From Candidatus Aerophobota bacterium (GTDB lineage Bacteria > Aerophobota > Aerophobia > Aerophobales > B3-G15), in assembly GCA_014859225.1 (NCBI GenBank), contig JACUUP010000004.1, positions 1 through 33,649 on the forward strand: a stretch of 33,649 nt of DNA, written 5' to 3'. The translations under genes and the position numbers were made by a program. The notes beneath the pieces were generated by a model. It was given only the letters and a program-made list of their open reading frames with translations. It ran no database searches and was not told the origin of the DNA. Below are positions 1 to 8,102 of the stretch, piece by piece; position 1 is the stretch's first letter; each line of letters begins with the position of its first letter.

Positions 1-2
1 TA

Positions 3-1175
3 TTCGGCTGGTTGTTGTCATTTCATTTTTTGCATCATATTTATCTTTTTGCCTTACCACCCTTATTCCCGTTGCTAAGACAAAGTATAATTCCATCTTA
101 TACAATGCTTGGGTTTCTCCAGGCTGTATTTATGGGGACGGGATTTTTAATGATTCTAACGGGCAAATTAGCCGATAGAGTGGGAGAGAGAAGAGTTATT
201 CTTTTAGAATTTTTTACCATTCCTATTTTTCTGATTCTTTCAGGTTTGGCACCTAATTCTCTGACTCTCTTTTTATTTATCGTAGGGTTTGGAGTAGCAA
301 CGTGCATGTATCATCCAGCAGGGCTTTCGTATTTGTCTAAAGGTGTAAGGAGCAATGTTAGAGGAAAAGCAATCGGGTTGCATGAGTCAATAGGTTCTAT
401 AGGAAGCGGAATAGCTTTTGTAAGCCTGGGAGGCCTTGGTCAGTGGCTGGGCTGGAGATATGCATTAATGATAATGGCAATTCCTTGCCTTGTGCTTATA
501 TTGCTTTATTTTCTTTTTGCTAAGGATGGGATAGGTGAGGTTACATCCAAAAAATCCAGGGATTCAGAAAAAGGGACTCTATACAGGACTCCTAAGGTTG
601 CTTTTGGAATCAAAAAAGAAGAACTTTTTCCCTTTTACCTGCAAATGGGAAGCGGTATGATAGCAGTAGTGGGATTTGGTGGTTTTACAACATTTTTAGC
701 TATTTTTCTGGTTCAAGTTTATGGTTTTTCTGTAGCAATAGCTGGAACAATAGTCGGTATCAGTTATATTGGAACTTTTCTGGGAAATCTGGTTGGTGGG
801 AAACTATCGGACAAAATAGGATTCATTACAACTTATGCCCTATTCGGTCTACTTGCAGCTTTTTTCACAGCCATTGTTGCTCTTTTTCATCTACCTTCTC
901 AATTGCTGCTTGTTGTTCTTCTATCTTGTTTTTTTCTACTGGGCGCAAGAAGCCCAACAGATAAAGCTTTACTGGCTGATTATTCACATGCTGAAGGACG
1001 CAGCACCAGTTATGGTTTTCTTTTCTCTTCCTATACCCTGGGTTTTGTTATTGCAGGTCCTTTGTTTGGATTTCTCATAGAAAAACTTGGGATGCGGTCA
1101 GGTTTTCTCTTTGTGCCAGTTCTTTTCATTATAGCCTCACTCATAAGATATCGAATGAAAAGATATCACATATAA
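3..1175 (+). CDS. MFS transporter, Fsr-like (5' partial)
   Basis: Probable inner-membrane secondary transporter of the major facilitator superfamily. The translation is almost entirely hydrophobic segments, with two MFS loop motifs: GKLADRVGERR after the second helix and GGKLSDKIG in the second half. That arrangement fits the usual 12-helix, two-bundle fold. The opening HHIYLFALPPLFPLL resembles the start of the fosmidomycin-resistance (Fsr) group, but the substrate cannot be inferred. The ORF track begins at a TTG (12). The frame is open to the window edge (Phe-Gly-Trp precede), and no Shine-Dalgarno precedes that TTG, so the gene is probably cut at its 5' end. It converges on the TPP-enzyme gene across a 79-bp gap with no terminator hairpin that I can see. 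Confidence 0.8.
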   Translation, partial: FGWLLSFHFLHHIYLFALPPLFPLLRQSIIPSYTMLGFLQAVFMGTGFLMILTGKLADRVGERRVILLEFFTIPIFLILSGLAPNSLTLFLFIVGFGVATCMYHPAGLSYLSKGVRSNVRGKAIGLHESIGSIGSGIAFVSLGGLGQWLGWRYALMIMAIPCLVLILLYFLFAKDGIGEVTSKKSRDSEKGTLYRTPKVAFGIKKEELFPFYLQMGSGMIAVVGFGGFTTFLAIFLVQVYGFSVAIAGTIVGISYIGTFLGNLVGGKLSDKIGFITTYALFGLLAAFFTAIVALFHLPSQLLLVVLLSCFFLLGARSPTDKALLADYSHAEGRSTSYGFLFSSYTLGFVIAGPLFGFLIEKLGMRSGFLFVPVLFIIASLIRYRMKRYHI

Positions 1176-1254
1176 TTTTCTTTTATTTATTAGCTCCAAA
1201 ACCTAATTTTTGACCTTGTATGATTTATCAGACAGTATATTATGCAAGAGTTTG

Positions 1255-2922
1255 TCATTTGGAACGTTCAAAATGGGACATATCAATTCCCGTGACAAAG
1301 TCAAGTACTGCGGGTATTCCCTCCTGGTTAGCTTTCAATGCCTCTTTTAGAGCCGACCTTATCTCGGATGACCTTTCAATTCTTCTCCCATAACATTTAC
1401 ATGCTTCAGCCCACTTCACGAAATCAGGTTGTATTTTGAATGTGGCGGTATCCCATCCTACTTTGTCTATCTGTGAAGATTTTACCCAACCTAAGGCAGA
1501 GTTATTCAGTACTACCCAGGTGCATCCCACGTTGTACTGGGCTGCTGTTGGTAGCTCCTTCATATACATTTGAAAGGCTCCATCACCGCTAACACATACT
1601 ACATTCTTTTCTGGCTTCGTCAGTTTAGCTGCAATAGCACCAACTACACCCATTCCCATACATGTCTGTTCAGCAACCGGGACACAGCCTGAGCCGTTCT
1701 TGACCTTATAGTAAGGGAAGAAATATGACCAGCAATCCTGAGAACCATTCTCATTGACCAGGATTGTGTTCTTGTCAAACACTTTGTTCAAATCATGTAC
1801 TATACGCTTGGCTGAAATCAGAGTGGATTCAGCCATACACTCAGCCTCTACCTCAGCTTCAAACTCCTTTTTTGCCTTTACAATTTGCTTTATCTCTGGC
1901 ATTTCCTTAAAATTTCTTCCCGTTCCAACCTTTGTCTTTATGGCATCAACTAGTTGTCTCAAGACAATTTTGGCATCACCAACGATACCTACATCAGGCG
2001 TCCAGACTCTCCCGATTTCAAACGCAGAGATGTCGATCTGGATGAACTTGGCTCCTGCAGGAAAATCCTTAAATTGGTGCGTTTGGAAACTCTCATTCCT
2101 GCTGCCAATACTTACAATCAAGCTGGCATCAGAGTATATTTTCTTTCCAACTTTCGTACGGTATAGACCGCATAGCCCAAGGGATAGAGGATGGTCTTCA
2201 GACAGAATACCTCTTCCGCCAGGTGTGGTCAAAAATGGTATGCCCAGTAGTTCAATAAATTCCCTGAATTCCGCCGAGGCTCTTGCATATACTGTTCCGC
2301 TACCAGCTACCGCCACCACTCGGTCCGTATTTAGCAATAGCTCTACAGCTTCAGCGATTAGTTCTGGAGCGCCAGCGTTAGGAATTCTTTTTGCAGCTGT
2401 ATATTTTGGTTGTTCAATCTCCACCTGGTCGTGGTGACCACCAACATCATAGGGTATCTCCAGGTAAACAGGTCCTGGTTGTCCGTTTATGGCTACGGAA
2501 AAGGCACGGTTCACAAACCAGGGAACTCTTTCCGTGAGGGGGACTCGGGCGCTCCATTTGGTTATTGGCTTCATCATGCCCAACTGGTCGCACTCCTGAA
2601 ATTCACCCATCCCTTCTGTTTTTTGAGATATTGTTGGACATATCACTACCAGTGGCACACACCCAGAATATGCCTCCAATACCCCGGGAACTAAATTAGC
2701 CACCCCTGGCCCGGGGCTACCGCTGCACACGCCTGGCTTACCAGTCAGTCTGGAGTAAGCCGCAGCCATAAATGGTGCTGAACCCTCATACCGAACAGTG
2801 ATTGGCATTAATCCTGGCACTTTCTCGGCATACAACAAAAGGTCGGTATCCCCCAGCCCAAAAATAAATTCCACTCCCTGCGATTTAACCATATTGACAA
2901 CTACTTCCCAGGCATTCATCAT
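1255..2922 (-). CDS. TPP-dependent acetolactate synthase-like enzyme
   Basis: Thiamine-diphosphate enzyme of the acetolactate synthase/pyruvate oxidase-like family, expected to perform carboligation or decarboxylation of a 2-keto acid. The 555 residues show the N-terminal pyrimidine-binding domain with the likely catalytic Glu46 in RYEGSAPFMAAAYSRLTG and the SGSPGPGVAN loop. A central domain (about 180-340) follows, then a C-terminal pyrophosphate domain with the GDG...NN metal/TPP motif (GDGAFQM at 446, LNNSALG at 472). No small regulatory subunit gene (ilvN) is adjacent, and the N-terminal motifs differ from ordinary IlvB, so the substrate is uncertain. Relatives such as sulfoacetaldehyde acetyltransferase or a benzoylformate decarboxylase-like enzyme are possible. 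AGGAGG lies 2 nt from the first ATG and 5 nt from a second (2919), which may be the true start. By-eye counts of sample lines give 47-67% GC, against about 40% next door. Confidence 0.85.
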   Translation of the reverse strand: MMNAWEVVVNMVKSQGVEFIFGLGDTDLLLYAEKVPGLMPITVRYEGSAPFMAAAYSRLTGKPGVCSGSPGPGVANLVPGVLEAYSGCVPLVVICPTISQKTEGMGEFQECDQLGMMKPITKWSARVPLTERVPWFVNRAFSVAINGQPGPVYLEIPYDVGGHHDQVEIEQPKYTAAKRIPNAGAPELIAEAVELLLNTDRVVAVAGSGTVYARASAEFREFIELLGIPFLTTPGGRGILSEDHPLSLGLCGLYRTKVGKKIYSDASLIVSIGSRNESFQTHQFKDFPAGAKFIQIDISAFEIGRVWTPDVGIVGDAKIVLRQLVDAIKTKVGTGRNFKEMPEIKQIVKAKKEFEAEVEAECMAESTLISAKRIVHDLNKVFDKNTILVNENGSQDCWSYFFPYYKVKNGSGCVPVAEQTCMGMGVVGAIAAKLTKPEKNVVCVSGDGAFQMYMKELPTAAQYNVGCTWVVLNNSALGWVKSSQIDKVGWDTATFKIQPDFVKWAEACKCYGRRIERSSEIRSALKEALKANQEGIPAVLDFVTGIDMSHFERSK

Positions 2923-2948
2923 GACCTCCTCGTAAAGTAATCTTAGCT

Positions 2949-2977
2949 ATTATACATATTATTATTCAAAACAACAA
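2949..2977 (-). promoter_or_regulatory. Sigma-70-type promoter for the TPP-enzyme gene
   Basis: On the minus strand TTGTTG (2977-2972) is followed after 17 bp by a perfect TATAAT (2954-2949). The predicted transcript starts about 20 nt before the Shine-Dalgarno of the TPP-enzyme gene. The -10 is ideal and the -35 matches at four of six positions. Confidence 0.6.
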
Positions 2978-3000
2978 ACTCCTCTAAATCCTTTCCCTCT

Positions 3001-3025
3001 GATAGTAACTCTCCTGGAGTCTATC
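3001..3025. promoter_or_regulatory. Dyad between divergent promoters (candidate operator)
   Basis: GATAG-ta-ACTC, a 5-nt loop, then GAGT-CTATC gives a nine-pair imperfect palindrome with a 2-nt bulge. It lies upstream of both predicted start sites, between the divergent promoters of the TPP-enzyme and aminotransferase genes. It is therefore unlikely to be an RNA hairpin and could be a regulator-binding site serving both genes. No regulator gene is next to it. Confidence 0.35.
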
Positions 3026-3028
3026 AAT

Positions 3029-3061
3029 TTGACTTTGGCAATAACACGACTAAAATGTTAT
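3029..3061 (+). promoter_or_regulatory. Sigma-70-type promoter with overlapping dyad, aminotransferase gene
   Basis: TTGACT (3029-3034), 16 bp, then TAAAAT (3051-3056). An inverted repeat ATAACA-N9-TGTTAT (3041-3046 and 3056-3061) brackets the -10 and is a possible operator. The predicted transcript would start near 3063, about 55 nt before the ATG. Confidence 0.55.
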
Positions 3062-3117
3062 CAGCTTGGTTAGAAGATAAAATCTAAAAATCTACTACAG
3101 AAAAGGATAAAGATAAA

Positions 3118-4119
3118 ATGAAGTCTAAAAACATACCACTAAAGCTCCTGTCAAAAGAGGAAATTTTTTCCCAAAAAGCTATCTGGCGAGAACCCGGAAG
3201 GGAAAAGTATTTTTCTATGTACTCAAGTGTTTTTGGTGGGGTGGTAACTGAGCCTGCTTTCATGGTTATCCCCCTGGATGACCATATGGTGCACCGGGGA
3301 GATGGTATTTTTGAAGCTTTTAAGTGTGTGAAGGGAAACATTTATAACCTGAAAGCCCATCTTGAAAGATTGCAAAGGTCGGCAAAGCTTATCTCCTTGG
3401 AGCTTCCCTTTGACATTGATGCGATTGAGCAAATAGTTGTAGAGACTGTAGCTATAGGAGGTGCTAAGGATTGTGTGGTGCGGCTTTTTGTTTCCCGGGG
3501 CCTGGGGGGATTTGACTGTGCACCAAAGGAATGCCAGAAAAGCAACCTTTATGTTGTATGCCTTGAGGCTTGGAAATGCCCTGAGAGATTTTACACCCGG
3601 GGAGTATCAGCAATAACCAGCAAGATACCCATCAAACCCTCCTTTTTTTCTCAGGTAAAATCCTGTAACTATCTGCCAAATGTTCTTGTAGATATGGAGG
3701 CAGAGCAAAATAATGTAGATTTTGCCATAATGCTTGATGCACGGGGAATGCTGACTGAGGGAGCAACTGAAAATGTGGCTATTGTTAACAAAGATAAGAT
3801 GCTTGTGTATCCCACATTTAACCATATATTAAAAGGCACTTCTCTTTTGCGGGGAGTGGAATTAGCTAAGGAGCTAATAAAAACCGGGGATTTAAAACTG
3901 ATTCTTCAAAAAGATATATCCCGGGAGGATGCTTATAATGCACAAGAGATGCTTTTATTTGGCACGGGACCCAACGTTCTTCCCATAGTAAGATATGATG
4001 GAAAAAAAATTGACGCAGGAGAGCCAGGATATATTTATAAAAAACTTAGTGAGCTTTTTACAAAAGATATGTTAGAAAATAAAGAAATTGTAACACCTGT
4101 TTTTAAGGATGAATGTTAA
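3118..4119 (+). CDS. Class IV aminotransferase (branched-chain / D-amino-acid / ADC lyase family)
   Basis: PLP-dependent fold-type IV enzyme. The 333 residues contain the N-terminal HRGDGIFEAF motif (59-68), the Schiff-base lysine in VKSCNYLPNVL (Lys181), the cofactor-phosphate motif LTEGATENVAIV (Glu214) and the C-terminal LFGTGPNVLPI. Branched-chain aminotransferase (IlvE), D-amino acid aminotransferase and aminodeoxychorismate lyase share this fold. The extended N-terminus and the HRGDGIFEAFK form do not settle which it is. Divergence from an acetolactate-synthase-like gene makes a branched-chain amino acid role attractive, but that is inference. The Shine-Dalgarno is weak (AAGGAT, about 12 nt upstream). 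The LOG-family gene follows after 31 nt and is probably co-transcribed. Confidence 0.85.
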   Translation: MKSKNIPLKLLSKEEIFSQKAIWREPGREKYFSMYSSVFGGVVTEPAFMVIPLDDHMVHRGDGIFEAFKCVKGNIYNLKAHLERLQRSAKLISLELPFDIDAIEQIVVETVAIGGAKDCVVRLFVSRGLGGFDCAPKECQKSNLYVVCLEAWKCPERFYTRGVSAITSKIPIKPSFFSQVKSCNYLPNVLVDMEAEQNNVDFAIMLDARGMLTEGATENVAIVNKDKMLVYPTFNHILKGTSLLRGVELAKELIKTGDLKLILQKDISREDAYNAQEMLLFGTGPNVLPIVRYDGKKIDAGEPGYIYKKLSELFTKDMLENKEIVTPVFKDEC

Positions 4120-4150
4120 AAAACGTTTTTAGAGAAACTGGAGGATAACA

Positions 4151-4864
4151 TTGGATATGAAGGGAAAACAACGTCTACATCATGATAAAGAGCTTTTACA
4201 AGCTGTAATAAGAGAGGTAAGGGAAGATTTTACCAATGCAGACCCCTGGAGAATACTTAGAATTCAAGGAGAGTTTGTAGAAGGTTTTGATACACTTTCT
4301 AAAGTTGGACCGGCAGTTGCTATTTTTGGCTCTGCCAGGCTTACCCCCGATAACACTTACTACCAATCCGCGGTAAGTGTTGCGGAAAAGCTATCCAGGG
4401 CAGGGCTTTCTATTATTACGGGTGGAGGACCAGGAATAATGGAGGCGGCGAATTTAGGTGCTACCCGGGGCAAAGGCTTATCCATTGGTTGCAACATAGA
4501 GCTTCCTGATGAACAAGAGCCAAATCCCTATCAGGATATATCACTTCAATTTAGATATTTTTTTGTGCGTAAGATGATGTTTGTAAAATACTCTGTAGCT
4601 TTTGTCATATTCCCCGGAGGATTTGGAACTATGGATGAGCTTTTTGAATCCTTAACTTTATGTCAGACTGGAAAGATTGAACATTTTCCCATTGTTGTTT
4701 TCGATTCATCTTACTGGAAAGGTTTAATTCAGTGGTTACACGATTGCATGTTAAAAGGTGGTTGTATTAACAAGGAAGATTCTGCCCTTTTTCATCTGGT
4801 AGATAACCCGGATGAGGCAGCAAATATCATTATTGAAAATTCACGCAAAAATGGATATATGTAA
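4151..4864 (+). CDS. LOG family protein (nucleoside 5'-monophosphate phosphoribohydrolase-like)
   Basis: Rossmann-fold protein of the LOG / lysine-decarboxylase-like family (TIGR00730 type). Characterised members hydrolyse nucleoside 5'-monophosphates, including cytokinin ribotides, to base plus ribose 5-phosphate. Diagnostic motifs are GGGPGIMEAANLGA (91-104) and PGGFGTMDELFE (155-166). Arg140 and Lys141 precede the second motif, as in active family members. GGAGG at 4140-4144 sits 6 nt from a TTG codon but 12 nt from the next ATG (4157), which favours the TTG start. It is cytosolic and runs with the upstream aminotransferase. The older label 'lysine decarboxylase' would be wrong. The real substrate in bacteria like this is not known. 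Confidence 0.85.
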   Translation: MDMKGKQRLHHDKELLQAVIREVREDFTNADPWRILRIQGEFVEGFDTLSKVGPAVAIFGSARLTPDNTYYQSAVSVAEKLSRAGLSIITGGGPGIMEAANLGATRGKGLSIGCNIELPDEQEPNPYQDISLQFRYFFVRKMMFVKYSVAFVIFPGGFGTMDELFESLTLCQTGKIEHFPIVVFDSSYWKGLIQWLHDCMLKGGCINKEDSALFHLVDNPDEAANIIIENSRKNGYM

Positions 4865-4874
4865 CTTTAACCTT

Positions 4875-4902
4875 TTGACCTTTGCCTGGTTTCTATTATA
4901 AT
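4875..4902 (+). promoter_or_regulatory. Sigma-70-type promoter of the hom-rpsB-tsf run
   Basis: TTGACC (4875-4880), 16 bp, perfect TATAAT (4897-4902). The predicted start near 4909 gives a leader of about 30 nt to the phasin-like gene. Genes on this strand are then closely spaced through bpsA (10843), so this is the likely main promoter for that run. Confidence 0.7.
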
Positions 4903-4937
4903 GTTACACTACAAGTTATAATGAGGAGGAGGGTTAC

Positions 4938-5237
4938 ATGGAAAAATTTTTGAGGAAGGCTTTACTTATAGGAATGGGAGTAGCTGCACTGGGCAAGGAA
5001 AAAATGGAGAGTTTTCTTGAGGATTTAAGCAAAACTGCAGAAAATGTGGGAGATGAGGATATTTTATCTCAAATAGTTAAGAAGGGGGAAGAGACAAGAG
5101 AAGACCTTGAAAATAAGATAGTGAAGGAGCTGGGAGGGCTTATTACCAAGGGAAAGTTTGCTACCAAGGAGGATATCTCAAGAATAGAGGATAAAATAGA
5201 TAGATTGGAGAAAATTATAAAAGAAAAGCAAAAATAA
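4938..5237 (+). CDS. Small phasin-like coiled-coil protein
   Basis: A 99-residue protein with a short hydrophobic N-terminus (ALLIGMGVAALG, about 8-19), then highly charged helix-forming sequence. It ends in a heptad-like coiled coil (EDISRIEDKIDRLEKIIKEK). The layout matches small proteins loosely assigned to the polyhydroxyalkanoate granule-associated (phasin PhaI/PhaF-like) superfamily, found in many bacteria that make no PHA. No PHA synthase is in this window, so a granule role is unsupported. It may be a membrane-surface or structural helix protein. A very strong GAGGAGGAGGG Shine-Dalgarno and the best promoter in the region suggest high expression. hom follows 17 nt later. Confidence 0.75.
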   Translation: MEKFLRKALLIGMGVAALGKEKMESFLEDLSKTAENVGDEDILSQIVKKGEETREDLENKIVKELGGLITKGKFATKEDISRIEDKIDRLEKIIKEKQK

Positions 5238-5254
5238 GCCAGTAAACAAAGAAA

Positions 5255-6532
5255 ATGGGGAAGAAAAAATTAAGGATAGGTATTTTTGGTCTGGGAACAG
5301 TAGGCTCTGGTGTAGTGGAACTTCTTAAACGAAAAGAAGGAAAATTGGGAAGCGCATCCTTTTCTTTAGAAAAAGTTGTAGTTAAAAATTTGACTAAAAA
5401 AAGGGACATCAATCTTTCTCCTGAAATCTTATCCATTAATCCTGAAGATATACTTTGCAACTTGTCTATAGATACAGTTATTGAGGTAATAGGGGGTATC
5501 TATCCTGCCAGAGCTTTTGTTTTGCAGGCTCTGGAGAAGGGGAAAAATGTAATAACTGCCAACAAAGCTCTTTTAGCCACATCGGGAAGTGAAATTTTTA
5601 AAAAAGCAGCAGAAAAAAATTGCTATTTGGGAGTAAGAGCCTCTAATATAGCAGCCTACAGGCTTATAGAAAGTTTAACAAACTCTCCCTCCAGGATAGA
5701 GAAACTGGTAGGTATTTTTAATGGAACCTGCAATTATATTTTAACCGAGATGGAGAAAACGGGTAAACCTCTCCCGGACCTTTTGAAAGAAGCACAGAGT
5801 ATGGGATATGCAGAAGCTGACCCTGCTGATGATATTAATGGGAAAGATACTGCTCACAAATTAGTTGTTCTTCTTGGATTAACTCTTGGCTGTTTTTTCC
5901 CCCTGAAGTCCATTCATGTTGAAGGGATAGCAAATGTAAGCTCTGAGGATATTGTGTTTGCGCATGAGTTAGGTTATAAGATAAAGCTTTTAGCTATAGC
6001 CAGGCGCAAAGAAGACATTTTGGAAGCAAGGGTTCATCCGGCGTTAGTTCCACAGGACAGATGGCTGGCACGTCTTGCGGGTGTGGAAAACGGACTGGAA
6101 ATTAGAGATGAAATAGGGCTGGAGATAGGGATGCAGGCACCAGGAGCAGGAAAATACCCAACTGCAACTGCTATTATAGAAGATTTAATTTGTATTGCTC
6201 AGGGTAGAAAATTGTTTTTGTCTGAAAGAATTCCTTCTTTTAATTTGAAACCCATGAGTGAAATTGAGACCAAGTATTATTTAAAAGTTTATGCTGTGGA
6301 TAAAGCGGGTGTTCTGGCAAAAATAGCCAATGTTTTTGGAGACCACGATATTAGTATTGAATCAGTTATCCAGAAAAAAATAGAAAGCAAGAAAGACAAT
6401 TTAGTCCCGGTTATAATGTTAACTCATCGCTCTCGTGAAGATAATATTCAAAAAGCTTTAAGGAAGATAAAAGATTTACCTGTGATAAAAAAGAACCCAT
6501 TCCTGATTCGTGTGGAAGAGGGGATATTTTAA
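5255..6532 (+). CDS. hom: Homoserine dehydrogenase with ACT domain
   Basis: NAD(P)H-dependent reduction of aspartate semialdehyde to homoserine, on the route to threonine, methionine and isoleucine. The 425 residues show the dinucleotide fold (GLGTVGSGVVELL, 12-24), TANKALLA with Lys104, FNGTCNYIL (155-163), EADPADD (187-193), the catalytic-lysine segment DTAHKL (Lys202) and a C-terminal ACT domain (about 342-425) for amino acid feedback. The normally conserved E-A-S-V-G/A-G-G-I/L-P segment reads VRASNIAAYR (127-136) here, so Glu, both glycines and Pro are replaced, which is unusual. No clear Shine-Dalgarno precedes the ATG. thrB and thrC are not nearby. It sits ahead of rpsB in the same run. 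Confidence 0.9.
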   Translation: MGKKKLRIGIFGLGTVGSGVVELLKRKEGKLGSASFSLEKVVVKNLTKKRDINLSPEILSINPEDILCNLSIDTVIEVIGGIYPARAFVLQALEKGKNVITANKALLATSGSEIFKKAAEKNCYLGVRASNIAAYRLIESLTNSPSRIEKLVGIFNGTCNYILTEMEKTGKPLPDLLKEAQSMGYAEADPADDINGKDTAHKLVVLLGLTLGCFFPLKSIHVEGIANVSSEDIVFAHELGYKIKLLAIARRKEDILEARVHPALVPQDRWLARLAGVENGLEIRDEIGLEIGMQAPGAGKYPTATAIIEDLICIAQGRKLFLSERIPSFNLKPMSEIETKYYLKVYAVDKAGVLAKIANVFGDHDISIESVIQKKIESKKDNLVPVIMLTHRSREDNIQKALRKIKDLPVIKKNPFLIRVEEGIF

Positions 6533-6572
6533 CAAATACAGATAAAAGATAAGCTGGACAAGGAGGTAAAAG

Positions 6573-7493
6573 GTGCCGATAATTACCATGAAAGAACTTC
6601 TGGAGGCAGGGGCTCACTTTGGTCACAGAAAAAGTGCCTGGAACCCAAAGATGAAACCTTATATTTATCAGCGGCGGGAAAACATGCACATCATAGATTT
6701 AACCAAAACGGTGAAGCTTTTAGATGAAGCTTATAGTTTTGTGAGGGACCTTGGTTCGGAAGGAAAACAAATACTTTTTGTAGGAACAAAACCGCAGGCT
6801 AAAAAATGTATTCAGGAGGAAGCCGACAGATGTGGCTGTCCTTATGTTAATAATCGATGGCTCGGAGGGTTTTTGACTAATTTTCCCACCATTAAAAAGA
6901 GGATAGAAAGACTCTCCCATCTGGAAAGAGAAGAAAAAGAGGGTTTGTGGGAAAAACTTTCTAAAAAAGAGGAAATAAGCCTGAGGAAAGAACTGGAAAA
7001 GTTGGGGAAAAATTTGGGAGGAGTTAAGAATGTTGATACTCTTCCCAATTGCTTGTTTGTAACTGATGTAAGAATAGAGAACACCGCGGTTAAAGAGGCA
7101 GTGAAATTAAAGATTCCCGTGATAGGTATGATTGATTCTAATGTGGATCCTGAAGAGATAGGTTATCCTATCCCTGCCAATGATGACGCAATTAAAAGTA
7201 TTAAATTAATTACCGGTAAAATTGCCGATGCTGTGGTTGAGGGAAAAGATATTTTTGAGAAGAGAAAACTAATTGAAGAAAAGAAAAAGTTAGAGGAGGC
7301 TGAAACGGAAAAGGCCGAGGATAAGGCAGCCGAGCCAGAGGAAAAGGAGGAAAAAGAAGAAATTTCTGAACAGGTAAAAACGGCTGAGGTATCCAAAAAA
7401 ATATCCAGAGTAGTCAAGAGTAAGAAGAGTGAAAGTGAAATAAATGAAAACAAAGAGGAAGAAGATAAAAATATAAATAAGGAAGGGTCTTAA
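6573..7493 (+). CDS. rpsB: 30S ribosomal protein S2 with long acidic tail
   Basis: Small-subunit ribosomal protein S2, which docks with S1 on the back of the 30S head-body junction. GTG start 5 nt after a full AGGAGGT. Signature sequences are MKELLEAGAHFGHR, KPYIYQRR, NRWLGGFLTNF, KNLGGVKNVDTLP and GMIDSNVDPEEIGYPIPANDDA. The body ends near residue 225. The remaining 75-80 residues are low-complexity Glu/Lys-rich sequence (for example EPEEKEEKEE), making the protein 306 aa, longer than the usual 230-260. tsf follows after 2 nt in the classical rpsB-tsf-pyrH-frr order. Confidence 0.97.
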   Translation: MPIITMKELLEAGAHFGHRKSAWNPKMKPYIYQRRENMHIIDLTKTVKLLDEAYSFVRDLGSEGKQILFVGTKPQAKKCIQEEADRCGCPYVNNRWLGGFLTNFPTIKKRIERLSHLEREEKEGLWEKLSKKEEISLRKELEKLGKNLGGVKNVDTLPNCLFVTDVRIENTAVKEAVKLKIPVIGMIDSNVDPEEIGYPIPANDDAIKSIKLITGKIADAVVEGKDIFEKRKLIEEKKKLEEAETEKAEDKAAEPEEKEEKEEISEQVKTAEVSKKISRVVKSKKSESEINENKEEEDKNINKEGS

Positions 7494-7495
7494 TT

Positions 7496-8092
7496 ATGAA
7501 TATCTCTTTTGATAAAGTAAAAAAATTGCGTGCAGAGACTTTAGCTGGCATTGTTGACTGCAAAGAAGCTCTGGAGGAAAGTGAGGGGGATTTAGAAAAA
7601 GCTAAGCTCATCCTCAGGAAAAAAGGTATAAAGATTGCTGAGAAAAAGAGTGAAGAGGCTACAAATCAGGGGTTAATTGCCTCTTATATTCATCATAATA
7701 GACGGCTTGGAGTTTTAGTAGAGGTTCAGTGTCAGTCAGACTTTGTGGCGAGGAGTGGAGAATTTCAGCAGTTTACCCGAGATGTAGCAATGCAAATAGC
7801 GGCAGGTAGGCCTAAATGGATTTCTCAGGAAGATGTTCCAGGAGAAAAAATAGAAGAGGAAAAGGAGATTCTGTCAGAAGAGGCGCAAAGGGAAGGAAAG
7901 CCTCCTCACATTATTGATAAAATAGTTCAGGGCAGAATGAAAAAATTTTACCAACAGTTTTGTCTGCTTGAGCAACCTTACATAAAAGATGAAGAGAAGA
8001 CTGTAAGTGAATACCTGCAGCAGATAGTCGCTAAATTAGGGGAAAATATTAAAATAAATCGTTTTGTAAGGTTTGAGGTGGGTGGAACATAA
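7496..8092 (+). CDS. tsf: Translation elongation factor Ts
   Basis: Guanine-nucleotide exchange factor that recycles EF-Tu-GDP. At 198 aa it is the short form, close to that of Thermus, rather than the roughly 280-aa E. coli type. The N-terminal UBA-like domain is present ([19 protein letters not shown]), followed by the exchange-domain motif [14 protein letters not shown] and the C-terminal [11 protein letters not shown]. The Shine-Dalgarno GGAAGGG lies about 10 nt upstream, inside the end of rpsB. The gene is tightly coupled to rpsB and pyrH. Confidence 0.96.
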   Translation: MNISFDKVKKLRAETLAGIVDCKEALEESEGDLEKAKLILRKKGIKIAEKKSEEATNQGLIASYIHHNRRLGVLVEVQCQSDFVARSGEFQQFTRDVAMQIAAGRPKWISQEDVPGEKIEEEKEILSEEAQREGKPPHIIDKIVQGRMKKFYQQFCLLEQPYIKDEEKTVSEYLQQIVAKLGENIKINRFVRFEVGGT

Positions 8093-8102
8093 AGGTGATT
8101 TT

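Noticed and set aside
1754-2437. 227-aa plus-strand ORF
   Set aside because: It is antisense to the TPP-enzyme gene, whose motifs are intact along its full length, and it has no ribosome site.
4151-4864. Lysine decarboxylase annotation for the LOG-family gene
   Set aside because: The protein has GGGPGIMEA and PGGFGTMDE of the LOG family and none of the PLP-binding features of a decarboxylase.
7163-7453. 96-aa minus-strand ORF rich in Ser/Phe
   Set aside because: It is the antisense shadow of the low-complexity Glu/Lys tail of rpsB, with no ribosome site and no plausible protein features.
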